This document shows positions 1 to 8,686 of a stretch of 64,000 bases of DNA, piece after piece. The stretch's first letter is position 1. Each line of letters opens with the position of its first letter. The DNA lies in contig NZ_QFWW01000029.1 of assembly GCF_003265345.1 (NCBI RefSeq), forward strand, positions 261,961-325,960, in the 5' to 3' direction. Source of the DNA: Lentzea terrae. GTDB taxonomy: Bacteria > Actinomycetota > Actinomycetes > Mycobacteriales > Pseudonocardiaceae. The notes below the pieces were generated by a model. That model saw only the letters and a program-made list of their open reading frames with translations, had not been told where the DNA came from and did not search any database. The position numbers and the translations under genes were made by a program.

Positions 1-1370
1 TGCCGCGGCACCAGGAAGCTGTCCCCCATCTCGAGCGTCTCCGGGTAGCCGCCGACCACGGTCAGCTGCAACGGTTGCCCGCCCGCTTCAGCCGGGAGCA
101 CCTGGCCGGGCGCGATCCGGTCGGCGTTGCGGGCGGGGCCGGTGAACACTGTGTTGCCGGCGAGCGCCGCCAGGTCGCCCCGAGCCGGTGGCAAGGTGTG
201 CGTGCGCGCGTAGTCGGCCGCGTCCACCGCGACGATCCCCGAGTAGAAGTTCCGCTTGATCACCCGCTTGTTCTGCGTCTTCTCCGTGGTGATCGTGATG
301 TCCACGGCGTTCTGCCGCGAGGCGACGGCCACGCCCTCGATACCGGCCAGCCGTTCCGCCTCCTCGCCCGTCGAGCTCACCACGAGGTGGGCGTTCACGG
401 ACCGCTTCGCCTCCTCGCCACCCGCGGCGGAGAGCGAGCCGAAGGTGCCCGCCAGTCCCAGCAGCAGCGCGACCAGCACGATCAACGGGGACGCCGTGGC
501 GGCACTGCGCCGCACCCCGTCCCGCAGGTTGGCCTGCGCCAGGCCGACCAGGGTGCTGCCGGGCACGAGCACCCCGAAGAGCCACGCCGTGAACGGCACC
601 ACCAGCGGGCTCAGCATGCTCATGGCGACCGCGCCGAACATGGAGATGCCGAGCGCCGCCATCATCGCGCCGATCAGGTTGGCGCCCTGCGCCCACATCA
701 CCATGGAGATGGTGCAGAAAGCGAAGGAGAGACCGAAGAACCACCGCGAGACGGTCATCACCTCGGCGGCCTTGCCCGTCTCCCGCAACGCTTCCAGCGG
801 CAGGATCTTCGCCGCCCGCAGCGAGGCGGTGAACACCCCGGCCAGTGCGACGCAGACGCCGATGATCCCCGAGACCACCACGGCCCACAGCGCCCACGGA
901 GCGGTGAACCCCTCCGGCAACAGGCCGATCTCGACGAGCAGCCGGGTCTGCGCGTACTTCGCGATCAGTCCGAACGGCACCCCCAGCGCGGACCCGACCA
1001 CGCCGAGCAGCAGGGACTCCGACAGCAGCAGCGCCCGCAGCTGGGTGCGGCTGCCGCCGGTGAGTCGCAGCAGGGCGAGGTCGCGGCGGCGCTGGGCGAC
1101 GGTGAAGCTGAACGTGGAGCTCACGATGAAGACCGCGAGGAACATGGCGAGGAACGCGGTCATGCCCATGACCGTCGCGGCGGCCACGAACCCCTCGCGG
1201 ATCTTGTCCTCTGCCTGGCGGGACGTCCCCGGCGGGATCTGCGGTTCGCCGGTGGCCGCCAGCACCAGCATCGAGGCCTGCACCAGAGCGACACCGACAC
1301 CAACGCTGAGGATGGCTCCGATGAAGAGCTCCCACCGTTCGCGGAACGTGCTGAACGACATCTGGAACAT
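1..1370 (-). CDS. FtsX/MacB-type ABC transporter permease (C-terminus off window)
   Basis: This is the membrane subunit of an export or cell-envelope ABC transporter. The protein starts at the ATG complementary to 1368-1370 and runs off the left edge, so about 456 residues are visible. An N-terminal membrane segment is followed by a soluble stretch and then a three-helix FtsX-like block around TVMGMTAFLAMFLAVF and the RRDLALLRLTGGSR loop, which is typical of FtsX permeases. A second group of hydrophobic segments and the start of an extracytoplasmic MacB-like domain follow. It lies 3 bases downstream of the ATPase gene stop, so the two form one operon. The substrate cannot be told; neighbouring kinase/regulator genes suggest stress or antimicrobial-peptide sensing, which is inference. 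Confidence 0.85.
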   Translation of the reverse strand, partial: MFQMSFSTFRERWELFIGAILSVGVGVALVQASMLVLAATGEPQIPPGTSRQAEDKIREGFVAAATVMGMTAFLAMFLAVFIVSSTFSFTVAQRRRDLALLRLTGGSRTQLRALLLSESLLLGVVGSALGVPFGLIAKYAQTRLLVEIGLLPEGFTAPWALWAVVVSGIIGVCVALAGVFTASLRAAKILPLEALRETGKAAEVMTVSRWFFGLSFAFCTISMVMWAQGANLIGAMMAALGISMFGAVAMSMLSPLVVPFTAWLFGVLVPGSTLVGLAQANLRDGVRRSAATASPLIVLVALLLGLAGTFGSLSAAGGEEAKRSVNAHLVVSSTGEEAERLAGIEGVAVASRQNAVDITITTEKTQNKRVIKRNFYSGIVAVDAADYARTHTLPPARGDLAALAGNTVFTGPARNADRIAPGQVLPAEAGGQPLQLTVVGGYPETLEMGDSFLVPR

Positions 1371-1373
1371 GGC

Positions 1374-2153
1374 TCAGCTCTCCAGCCGGGCGAGCCGCTC
1401 GGCGACGTCGTGGATGGTCGGCATGTCCACCCGGTCCACGATCTGACCGTCGGCCAGGAAGACCACCGTGTCGGCGCTCGCCGCGACCGCCGGGTCGTGG
1501 GTCACCATGACGATGCTCTGGCCCACGGTCCGCACCATGTTGCGCAGCAGCTCGAGGACCATCTTCGCGGAGTGGGAGTCCAGCGCGCCGGTCGGTTCGT
1601 CGGCGAACAGCACGGCGGGGCGGGAGATCATCGCGCGAGCGATCGCGACACGCTGCTGCTGACCACCGGAGAGCTCACGCGGCTTGTGCGTCGCCCGGTC
1701 GGCGAGCCCGACGCTGGCCAGCGTCTGGCGGACGTCGCTCTTGGACACGCGCACGCCGGCGAGCTTCGAGGGGAACGCGACGTTCTGCTCCGCCGTCAGC
1801 GAGCTGATCAGGTTGAAGCTCTGGAACACGAACCCGATCGTCCGCCGGCGCAGCTCGGTGAGCTGGCTGTCCTGCGCCCTGGTGATGTCGCGGCCCGCGA
1901 GCAGGACGCGTCCGCTGGTGACCTGGTCCAGGCCGGCGGCGCAGTGCAGCAGGGTGGACTTGCCGGAACCGGACGGGCCCATGATGGCGGTCCAGGTCCC
2001 TGCCGGGCAGCTCAGGCTGACGTTGTCGAGCGCGGCGACGCCGGTGTTCTTCGCTCCGTAGTACCGCGTCGCCTGCTGCAACTCCACGGCCGAGCAACCG
2101 ACGTTCGGCACCCCCTGCCGGTGACCGGCGGCGAGGTGCTGATTCCAAGACAT
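1374..2153 (-). CDS. ABC transporter ATP-binding protein (MacB/LolD type)
   Basis: This 259-residue ATPase energises the adjacent FtsX-type permease. Walker A is GPSGSGKST, the signature is LSGGQQQRVAIARA, and Walker B is AVLFADEPTGALD with the EPTGALD form typical of the MacB/LolD family. The start was placed at ATG 2153 (MSWNQHLAAG), preceded by a G-rich ribosome site; the open frame extends further upstream but loses domain character. It is divergent from the histidine kinase at 2350, with a perfect palindrome between them, so control of this operon by the adjacent two-component pair is likely but inferred. Confidence 0.9.
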   Translation of the reverse strand: MSWNQHLAAGHRQGVPNVGCSAVELQQATRYYGAKNTGVAALDNVSLSCPAGTWTAIMGPSGSGKSTLLHCAAGLDQVTSGRVLLAGRDITRAQDSQLTELRRRTIGFVFQSFNLISSLTAEQNVAFPSKLAGVRVSKSDVRQTLASVGLADRATHKPRELSGGQQQRVAIARAMISRPAVLFADEPTGALDSHSAKMVLELLRNMVRTVGQSIVMVTHDPAVAASADTVVFLADGQIVDRVDMPTIHDVAERLARLES

Positions 2154-2246
2154 GTGCAAACCCCCGTCTGCGGTGAAAAGACAACCGCTTGCACGGAAAC
2201 TCAACCGCACCGCGCAGGCCGAGTCACTGGCCTTAACATCCGAGTC

Positions 2247-2270
2247 GGAGGTAGTGAAACCTCTACCTCC
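2247..2270. promoter_or_regulatory. Perfect inverted repeat between ABC operon and two-component genes
   Basis: Arms GGAGGTAG (2247-2254) and CTACCTCC (2263-2270) are perfectly complementary around an 8-base spacer. The repeat lies in the 196-base divergent region between the ABC ATPase (minus) and the histidine kinase (plus). It is a good candidate operator for the NarL-type regulator encoded at 3624. The position and symmetry are seen; the binding partner is inferred. Confidence 0.5.
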
Positions 2271-2349
2271 CACCGGCCCAACGCCGAAGTCGATGTTGAC
2301 TACGGTGAGCGTTGTGCCGGGACGCAACGCACGCACGATCTGGGAGTCG

Positions 2350-3639
2350 ATGGGCCTTCGCGGCTTCCTCCTGACCAGCTGGCCGTGGCGCGGCCTGTCG
2401 TACGTGCTGAGCACGCCGATCGTGTCGGCGCTGGTCAGCGTTCCGGTCACGGTGCTGTGCCTGCCCTGGCTGTACCTGGTCTTCCGGTTCATCGGGCCGC
2501 AGCCGATCGCGCTGGGCGAGGTGGTGCTGGTCGCGCTGGGCGGCCTCGCGCTGGTCGTGGCGGGCAGTCCGCTGGTGGCCCTGCCCGTGGCGCAGGTGGA
2601 ACGGTTGCGGCTGCGGCTGATCCGGGCGGACCCGGTGTCCTGGCCGCACGCCACCACCAGGGGCCGCGGCTGGATCGGCTGGCTGCACCGCCGGTACACC
2701 GAGCCGGGGACCTGGCGGGAGGTCGTCTACCTGCTCGTGGTGTCCCTCGCGGTGCTGCCGTGCGCCGTGGTCTTCCTGACCCTGCTGATGGTCGGCTCGC
2801 TGGTCATCAGCCCGCTGGTGGTCGAGCCGGACGCTCCCCTCGCGCTCGGCCTCGGGCGGGTGAGCACGGTGTCCGAGGCGTTGCCGTACGCGTTGCTGGG
2901 ACTGGGCTTGTTGCCGGTGGCGCTGTACCTGATCTCCGGGCTGGCCGGTCTGCACGGGGCGCTGGCCAGGAGGCTGCTCTCCGGCGCTTCCGACGACGAG
3001 CTGCGCAGCGAGCTGGTGGAGATCTCCCAGTCCCGCGAACGCCTCGTCAACGCCTTCGAGGCGGAACGGCGCCGGATCGAGCGGGACCTGCACGACGGCG
3101 CACAGCAACGCCTGGTGAGCCTGATCCTCCAGCTGGGCCTGGCGAAGGTGGAGATGCCACCGGACGCCCCCGGCACCGAGTCCGTCGCCAACGCCCACGA
3201 ACAGGCCAAGCTGCTGCTGACCGAACTGCGCGAGTTCATCCACGGCATCCACCCGCAGGCGTTGTCGGACCTGGGCCTGCCGGCCGCGTTGCAGGAGCTG
3301 GCCGACCGCTCGGCGACCCCGGTGAAGGTCGACTGCACCCTCCCCGAACGCCCGCCCAGCGCGGTGGAGAGCGCGGGCTACTTCGTCGTCGCCGAAGCGC
3401 TGAGCAACTCGAGCAAACACAGCGGTGCCACCGAGATCCAGGTGTCCGCGAAGATCAAACGCAACGTCCTGACAGTGGAGATCATCGACAACGGCCGCGG
3501 CGGCGCCGACTCCGGCCGCGGCACCGGCCTCACCGGCCTGGCCGACCGCGCCGCGGCCATCGGCGGCACCCTGTCCCTGTCCAGCCCGATCGGCGGGCCC
3601 ACCACCGTGCGAGCGGAGTTCCCATGCAGCCCCAAGTGA
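2350..3639 (+). CDS. Sensor histidine kinase (NarX/DesK-like HisKA_3)
   Basis: This is an inner-membrane sensor kinase of about 429 residues. The N-terminal half has several membrane segments forming a sensor like those of actinobacterial ABC-linked kinases. A coiled linker leads to the dimerisation helix with phospho-acceptor His248 in RDLHDGAQQRL. The HATPase_c domain follows, with N-box EALSNSSKHS and DNGRGGAD and GTGLTGLADR glycine boxes. The start is uncertain: ATG 2350 gives the usual family N-terminus (MGLRGFLLTSWPWR), but an ATG at 2293 is in frame. The response-regulator gene overlaps its last 16 bases. Confidence 0.88.
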   Translation: MGLRGFLLTSWPWRGLSYVLSTPIVSALVSVPVTVLCLPWLYLVFRFIGPQPIALGEVVLVALGGLALVVAGSPLVALPVAQVERLRLRLIRADPVSWPHATTRGRGWIGWLHRRYTEPGTWREVVYLLVVSLAVLPCAVVFLTLLMVGSLVISPLVVEPDAPLALGLGRVSTVSEALPYALLGLGLLPVALYLISGLAGLHGALARRLLSGASDDELRSELVEISQSRERLVNAFEAERRRIERDLHDGAQQRLVSLILQLGLAKVEMPPDAPGTESVANAHEQAKLLLTELREFIHGIHPQALSDLGLPAALQELADRSATPVKVDCTLPERPPSAVESAGYFVVAEALSNSSKHSGATEIQVSAKIKRNVLTVEIIDNGRGGADSGRGTGLTGLADRAAAIGGTLSLSSPIGGPTTVRAEFPCSPK

Positions 3640-4301
3640 TCCGCACCGTCCTGGCCGAGGACGGCGCACTGCTGCGGGAAGGACTCTCCGCGCTGCTCGA
3701 CCGGTTCGGCTTCCAGGTGGTGGCAGCCGTGGGCGACGCGGAAGCCCTCATCGCGGCCGTCGCCGAACACGACCCCGACCTGGTCGTCACCGACATCCGC
3801 ATGCCACCGGGCTTCTCCGACGAGGGCCTGCGTGCCACGGTCCGCCTGCGCCAGGACCGCCCGGACCTGCGAGTGGTGGCACTGAGCCAGTTCGTGGAAA
3901 CCGGCTACGCCTCGGCCCTGCTGGACTCGGGCGGCGGAGTGGGCGTCGGCTACCTGCTCAAGGACCGGATCGGCGACGTCCGCGAGTTCATCTCCGTCCT
4001 GCACCGCGTGGCGGCCGGCGAAACGGTCGTCGACCCGCAGGTGGTCCGCAAACTGCTGAAGCGCAGCAGCACCCCGCTCGCCACCCTGTCGAACCGGGAG
4101 CTGGAGGTCCTCGCCCTGGTAGCGGAGGGCTACTCCAACGCGGCCATCGCCGAGAAGCTCGTCGTCTCCGAGGCCGCGGTGAACAAACACGTCGGCAACA
4201 TCTTCACCAAGCTCGGCTTCACGCCCGGCGACGACCGCAACCGCCGGGTGCTCGCGACCCTCACCTACCTGCGCGACGGGGCTCAGCTGAACCGCCCGTG
4301 A
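3624..4301 (+). CDS. NarL/LuxR-family response regulator
   Basis: This 225-residue cytoplasmic DNA-binding regulator pairs with the kinase immediately upstream (ATG 3624 lies inside the kinase 3' end). The receiver domain (about residues 7-125) has the phosphorylated Asp in LVVTDIRMPP and the conserved Lys in YLLKDRIGD. The LuxR-type helix-turn-helix (about 155-215) carries LSNRELEVLALVAEGYSNAAIAEKL in the usual arrangement. It probably regulates the divergent ABC transporter through the palindrome at 2247-2270, which is inference. Confidence 0.92.
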   Translation: MQPQVIRTVLAEDGALLREGLSALLDRFGFQVVAAVGDAEALIAAVAEHDPDLVVTDIRMPPGFSDEGLRATVRLRQDRPDLRVVALSQFVETGYASALLDSGGGVGVGYLLKDRIGDVREFISVLHRVAAGETVVDPQVVRKLLKRSSTPLATLSNRELEVLALVAEGYSNAAIAEKLVVSEAAVNKHVGNIFTKLGFTPGDDRNRRVLATLTYLRDGAQLNRP

Positions 4302-4320
4302 CCAAGCCCGCCGTCGTTCA

Positions 4321-4491
4321 TCAGGACTCGTGGAGGTCCGTCTCGCTCAGGACCGGACTGCTGTCGTAGGTGCGTCCCAGGCGGGCCGCCGACCCGAACA
4401 GCGTCAGCTTCGGGTTGCGGATGGGTGATTTCGCGATGGTGTGGCGCTTTTTCGCGACAGCGCACTGGCCTTCGCAGGCGTGCTGATGCAT
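4321..4491 (-). CDS. Small hypothetical ORF (56 aa)
   Basis: A short minus-strand frame starts MHQHACEGQCAVAKKRH and ends in a charged tail (SETDLHES). About 85% of its codons end in G or C, as in real genes of this genome, but no family is recognised and no convincing ribosome site precedes the ATG. It sits 13 bases downstream of a decayed hydrolase gene and may be a further remnant rather than a working gene. The two Cys four residues apart near the N-terminus are noted without interpretation. Confidence 0.25.
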   Translation of the reverse strand: MHQHACEGQCAVAKKRHTIAKSPIRNPKLTLFGSAARLGRTYDSSPVLSETDLHES

Positions 4492-4504
4492 CGTCTCGTC
4501 CGCG

Positions 4505-4738
4505 TCAGCACGCAGCGCGCTTGATGAGATCGGCCGTCGCCGCGGGCTGCGACATCATCGCGACGTGGGAGGCGCCGACCTCGACTGTGCGCGCACCGGC
4601 CCGCTGCGCGCCGGACGGCTCCCCCAGCGCGCACGTCGACCGGCCGCTGCCCGGCCCACATCAGGCCGGTGGTCGCCCTGGGCACATCGCCGGCGAACAC
4701 GTCGCGGAACACTTCTCTCTTGATGTAGGCGTCAACGC
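4505..4738 (-). pseudogene. Alpha/beta-hydrolase fragment (frameshifted, truncated)
   Basis: Minus-strand translation gives VFRDVFAGDVPRATTGLMW and QRPVDVRA, then after a frame change LGEPSGAQRAGARTVEVGAS, HVAMMSQPAATADLIKRAA and a stop. These pieces match the C-terminal third of short-chain alpha/beta hydrolases of the EstC-like type: lid helix, catalytic His in GASHVAMMSQP, final helix. The N-terminus with the nucleophile elbow is missing, the segment normally carrying the catalytic acid is deleted and the frame is broken. It is a dead remnant. Confidence 0.6.
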
Positions 4739-5014
4739 TCGCACCGTTGGGGCGGCTTCTGCTTGTCGTCGGGCCTGGGATGTGCCTGCGCCGCAGGCAT
4801 TTCAGTGTGGAACCGAGTACTTGACGAACAGTGAACGAAGCCGGTGAGTCGGCTCTGCAGCAATTCCGTCTCCGTCAAGTGCGTCGTGTCAGGTGAACGC
4901 CCGACATGCGAGCGCGACCGGCCGGTTTAACGTCATCTTCGTGAACGGACTGGGGTTTCCAGGACCAGAGGGGGTCCGGTCACTGCCCGTCCGGTTGAAG
5001 AGGGGGATACACGC

Positions 5015-5620
5015 ATGTCCAGAATCGGGCGAATTCTCGCCAAGTCCTTTGCCGCCACCGTGGTGGCGGGAACGGCGATGGCCGGCCTGCTCGTCGCGCC
5101 CGCCCAGGCGGCGGAGGCGGACGCGTCGAGCGAGGTCGGCATCACATCGTCTGATGACGGCGCCTGCAAGACCAAGAAGACGGTCGGAAACGCGAGGCAC
5201 AAGGGAGACGTATTCCACTCCTACGCCAAGACCACCGTGTTCAAGCACAACCACGTCGGCATCTACTACACGACGAAGACGATCGTCGAAGCGCCCGGCT
5301 CGGGTTCCAAGAGCAGGTCCGTCACGGCGTCCACGCTGAAGAAGTGCGGCCCCATCTACAAGATGTTCGTCGACACCAAGCAGTCCAACCGCGACAAGGC
5401 CGCCAACCACGCCTACGACAAGTTCCGCGGCCTGGCGTACGACACGAACTTCTACGACAACAAGGACAACAGCAACGGGAAGCTGAACTGCTCCGAGCTG
5501 GTCTGGAAGGCGTACAAGCACGGCGCCAACATCGACTTGGACGGCGACGGCGGGGAAGGCGTTTACCCCGACAACATCAAGGATGACAGCAGCACCGTGG
5601 TCTACCAGACCATCTCGTAA
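5015..5620 (+). CDS. Secreted YiiX/YycO-like permuted papain-fold hydrolase
   Basis: The 201-residue product has a clear signal peptide (positively charged start, hydrophobic core, cleavage near APAQAAEA). The mature part shows the permuted NlpC/P60 (C92-like) arrangement: GDVFHSYAKT, then HNHVGIYYTT with the likely catalytic His, and NCSELVWKAYK near the C-terminus with the likely catalytic Cys. Members act on amide or ester bonds in cell-wall or lipid substrates; the substrate here is unknown. It is Lys-rich. ATG 5015 follows an AGGGGG ribosome site. A strong hairpin closes the gene. Confidence 0.7.
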   Translation: MSRIGRILAKSFAATVVAGTAMAGLLVAPAQAAEADASSEVGITSSDDGACKTKKTVGNARHKGDVFHSYAKTTVFKHNHVGIYYTTKTIVEAPGSGSKSRSVTASTLKKCGPIYKMFVDTKQSNRDKAANHAYDKFRGLAYDTNFYDNKDNSNGKLNCSELVWKAYKHGANIDLDGDGGEGVYPDNIKDDSSTVVYQTIS

Positions 5621-5634
5621 CGACATTCGCGCAG

Positions 5635-5668
5635 CGGTGCGGCCTGCCGAGGGGTGCAGGCCGCACCG
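5635..5668. terminator. Hairpin terminator after the secreted hydrolase
   Basis: A perfect 13-bp stem (5635-5647 with 5656-5668) encloses an 8-base loop. It lies 15 bases after the stop of the secreted hydrolase and 27 bases before the next gene, so it probably ends or attenuates transcription between them. There is no U-tract, which is usual for actinomycete hairpins. Confidence 0.6.
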
Positions 5669-5694
5669 CCCACCGCTGGAAGGGATTCGGCCCG

Positions 5695-6921
5695 GTGCGC
5701 CAAGCCCGACTCATTGCGCTCGCTGTCTGTGCAACCCTGGCTGTGACGGCCTGCACGTCGTGGAAAGGCGGAGCAGCAGTGCACATCGCCGATCCCGATG
5801 TGGTGCAACTCGGCGAAGCCGCCATCGCGTTCTACCTCAGCCCGGACACCTCCGTCGACAAACCGAAGGAAAAGCAGCCCGCCTACCTGGTCCTGGTGCA
5901 GGCGGACGGCAGCACCCGGCTGGTCAAGACCAGCGGTATGGCCGAGCCGCACATCGCGTGGTCGGACGCCGGACTGTTCTTCAGCGACGACACCCGCGAC
6001 TACGTCCTCGGCAAGGACGGTCTGGCCCGCTTCGAGAACAAGAAGGCAGGGCATCAGCAGTCGGCCTTCGCGCTGCCGGACGACAAGGGTTTCGTCGCGG
6101 TCTACAACGACGGCTTCTCCAAGTCCGGCTACACCAACCAGGTCGCCGTCACCACCTCGACCGGCTCCCAGCTCTACCAGGTCGAAGGAAACTACTTCAT
6201 GAACGCGCTGTGCGGCGGTGTCCTCAATGGAATCGCCACCGACAGCGGCGCTCACTTCGCGGACTCCGCCGAGATTCCCGGCATGCGCTCGAAGGTCGAG
6301 CCCGGTGCCCAGCCGGAGCTGCTCTCCCAGCTGTACCCGGCAACCGAAGGACGCGAGAAAGTCCTTGCCTGGCGCGGAGTCTTCGACGCGGGAGACCACA
6401 ACCGGCACGTGCCGTGCCACGACGGTGTCATCGCGTTCCTCTCCGACTACGCCGACGCCGACGGCAAGCCCCACATGACCGTCGTGTCGTGGGACATCAG
6501 CAACGGCAAGTACACCGAGCAACCCCTCGCCGACGGCCAGGGACGCCCCATCACCGAGAAGCTGATCGACCCCGAGACGTTCTCCCAGAAGTCCTACGAC
6601 GCACGGGCACTCCGCGGTGGCCACCTCGAATGGCTCGCCGCCGACGGCCGGATCATGAGCACCGAAGTCGCCTCCGGGATCACCGAGCCGCGGTTCGACA
6701 CCGGGTTCGTCTCGGGCAGCAACTCGTCCAGCCAGGCGATCTTCACGGACCGGTCGATCCACCTGATCCAGGAGAAGTTCGACGGCATGACTCCCGTCAG
6801 GATCAAGAAGTTCGACCGTGCCACCGGCAACCTGGTCACCGAGATCGCCGTGCCCGGCCTGGCGGAGCAGCTCGGCATCGAGCTCAACGTGCGGGGCACG
6901 GCCGTTCCTCCCACCGCCTGA
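5695..6921 (+). CDS. Putative lipoprotein, unknown function
   Basis: The 408-residue protein starts at GTG 5695 behind a GGAAGGG ribosome site. It has a lipoprotein signal (hydrophobic core, lipobox LAVTAC with the lipidated Cys near residue 20). The mature part has repeated short beta-strand patterns (ADGSTRLVKTSGM, KFDRATGNLVTE) resembling blades of a beta-propeller or PQQ-like fold, but no enzyme motif is seen. The neighbouring secreted hydrolase is on the same strand with a hairpin between. Function is unknown; surface exposure is the only safe inference. Confidence 0.75.
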   Translation: MRQARLIALAVCATLAVTACTSWKGGAAVHIADPDVVQLGEAAIAFYLSPDTSVDKPKEKQPAYLVLVQADGSTRLVKTSGMAEPHIAWSDAGLFFSDDTRDYVLGKDGLARFENKKAGHQQSAFALPDDKGFVAVYNDGFSKSGYTNQVAVTTSTGSQLYQVEGNYFMNALCGGVLNGIATDSGAHFADSAEIPGMRSKVEPGAQPELLSQLYPATEGREKVLAWRGVFDAGDHNRHVPCHDGVIAFLSDYADADGKPHMTVVSWDISNGKYTEQPLADGQGRPITEKLIDPETFSQKSYDARALRGGHLEWLAADGRIMSTEVASGITEPRFDTGFVSGSNSSSQAIFTDRSIHLIQEKFDGMTPVRIKKFDRATGNLVTEIAVPGLAEQLGIELNVRGTAVPPTA

Positions 6922-6926
6922 CCCCG

Positions 6927-7604
6927 CTACCTCCGCAAGGGCGCGGTCTCGTTCAGCTCGGCCAGCGTGATGACGCCGTCGTCCAGCGCTCGGGTGATGA
7001 GCTCGCTCTTGGTGCTCGCGGCACGTCCGACGCTCGCGTACTTCACCCGGACCCTGGCGATGTAGGTGTCGACGGTCTTCGCGGTGATGTGGAGCTTCGC
7101 GGCGACGAGTTCCTTGGAGGACGAGGCGAACCACGCCCGCAGCACCTCGGTCTCGCGCGGTGACAGGCGCGGCCGGTCCGGGGTGTCGTCCGCGGCGAGC
7201 GCGCCGGACAGCGACGGCGCGGTGTAGCCCCGGCCCTCCGCGGCAGCCCTGACCGCGGGGACGAGGTGCTCGGGCCCTTCGCGCTTGGTCAGGTACGCCA
7301 ACGCGCCGAGGTCGATGCACTTGATCGCCGTGGCGTTGTCGGCGTGCTGCGAGTACACCACCACACGCCGTCCGCTGTCGACGAGTCTGCGCAGCTCACC
7401 GAAGTCCGGTTTGCCCGGCACCAGTTCCAGGTCGAAGATCACCACGTCCGCGTCCGCACCCCGGCCGGTCCACACGCCGGCGAGCCGGTCGCCCGCGTCG
7501 AGCAGATCGATCGGCGGATCGGCCTGCTCGCACCAGTACCGCACGCCCGCCGCGATCGCCGCGTGGTCGTCCACGATCACGGCCCTGATCAACTCGGCTG
7601 CCAC
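6927..7604 (-). CDS. LuxR-type response regulator of the three-gene signalling operon
   Basis: This is a DNA-binding response regulator of about 225 residues. The receiver domain carries the acidic pair in VIVDDHAAI, the phosphorylated Asp in VVIFDLELVPG and Lys in AYLTKREG. The C-terminal LuxR helix-turn-helix includes LSPRETEVLRAWFASSSKEL and ITAKTVDTYIARVR. The start was set at GTG 7604 because GGAGG lies 4 bases upstream; a GTG at 7619 is in frame. It overlaps the 3' end of the kinase-like gene. It is convergent with the lipoprotein gene, with 5 bases between stops. Confidence 0.88.
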   Translation of the reverse strand: MAAELIRAVIVDDHAAIAAGVRYWCEQADPPIDLLDAGDRLAGVWTGRGADADVVIFDLELVPGKPDFGELRRLVDSGRRVVVYSQHADNATAIKCIDLGALAYLTKREGPEHLVPAVRAAAEGRGYTAPSLSGALAADDTPDRPRLSPRETEVLRAWFASSSKELVAAKLHITAKTVDTYIARVRVKYASVGRAASTKSELITRALDDGVITLAELNETAPLRR

Positions 7605-8686
7605 TGGGCCTCCATCCACACCGTTCCGCCACTGTCGAAGACTTCAATCCGCACGTCCGGTGTGGCCGGCAACGGCACCGCGGGTTCGGCGCAGTCCGCG
7701 ACCACGCTGACCGACACCGCATCGGCGCTGCCGACCACGGTGACCCGCGCCCACGAGCCCGCCGTGGCGAGCGCGGTGAGCGCGGCATTGGTCAGGTCCC
7801 GCCGCACGGCCACCGGTGGCGTCGGCCACTGGCCACGCGCGTCCAGCTCGACCTCGACCCCCTTGCGGTCCGCGATCTCCGCGCAGTGGCGCAGCTCGTG
7901 CAGCAACGGGTTGCCGACCAAGTCCGTCTCGGCGAACAACCGGCGCATCCGGGCGGCCTCGATGGCGCACCTGCGTTGCACCGCCGGATCCGACGGCTCG
8001 AGCACCCCGTCGGCGAGGCCGGTCAGCAGCGGCACGGCCGTGCCGCTCAACTCGGCGAACCGCTGAGTGCGGCGTCGATGCGCGGCCGACGCGGCAGCCT
8101 CCGCGGTGCGCGCCAGTTCGAGCTCACGGGCTGCCCTGGCCGCCTCGGCCGCGATCCCGCCCAGCACGGTCGCCACCACCGCCATGAGCAGCGGCAACCC
8201 GAACACCGTCACCGAGCCCGTGGTGAACCGCACCAGCGCCGCCCGGTTCACCTCGTGGAACACCAACAGGTTCGCCAGCGCGAGCAGTTCGTGCGTCACC
8301 AGGAAAGCCAGGAAAGTCCTGAATGGACGGTCGAGCAGAACCACGGCGCCGGCCCAGTTCGCCGCTCCGAACAACCAGTCCACAGTGGTCGACGTCATGC
8401 CGTCCGGCAACGTCAGGTAGGACAGCGCGGACGCCCCGAGCACCACGGCGATGGCGAGCCGGCGCCCGTTGCGCCAAGGTCGCCGCCGCACGACGAGCAC
8501 CGCCTCGGTGGCCAGCACCGCGGTCAGTGCCGCGAAGGCAGCGAACTGGGCCGCCGGGTGGTCGTGGGATTTCAGGCCCTGCACCAGGTGGATCAGGCCG
8601 AGCACGTCCACCGTCAGCACGGCGAGGATCAACGTGGCGATCCGCAGACCGCGCTGCAGCTGCGCCCTCGTCTCGTCGTCACTCAT
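7589..8686 (-). CDS. Degenerate histidine-kinase-like membrane protein
   Basis: The 365-residue protein has about six membrane segments, then a coiled stretch rich in Ala/Arg/Glu and a C-terminal domain. In the place of the phospho-acceptor helix it has RRTQRFAELSGTAVPLL without the His-Asp pair, and the ATPase part lacks recognisable N, G1 and G2 boxes. It keeps the size and layout of the intact kinase upstream, and its start overlaps that gene's stop by 8 bases. It is probably a pseudokinase partner or modulator of the intact kinase; this role is inferred from layout only. Confidence 0.72.
   Translation of the reverse strand: MSDDETRAQLQRGLRIATLILAVLTVDVLGLIHLVQGLKSHDHPAAQFAAFAALTAVLATEAVLVVRRRPWRNGRRLAIAVVLGASALSYLTLPDGMTSTTVDWLFGAANWAGAVVLLDRPFRTFLAFLVTHELLALANLLVFHEVNRAALVRFTTGSVTVFGLPLLMAVVATVLGGIAAEAARAARELELARTAEAAASAAHRRRTQRFAELSGTAVPLLTGLADGVLEPSDPAVQRRCAIEAARMRRLFAETDLVGNPLLHELRHCAEIADRKGVEVELDARGQWPTPPVAVRRDLTNAALTALATAGSWARVTVVGSADAVSVSVVADCAEPAVPLPATPDVRIEVFDSGGTVWMEAQWQPS

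Noticed and set aside
75-3620. A very long open plus-strand frame continuing into the response regulator
   Set aside because: It is antisense to the clear ABC permease and ATPase genes and composed of Arg/Gly/His-rich low-complexity translation; only its last 225 codons are a real gene.
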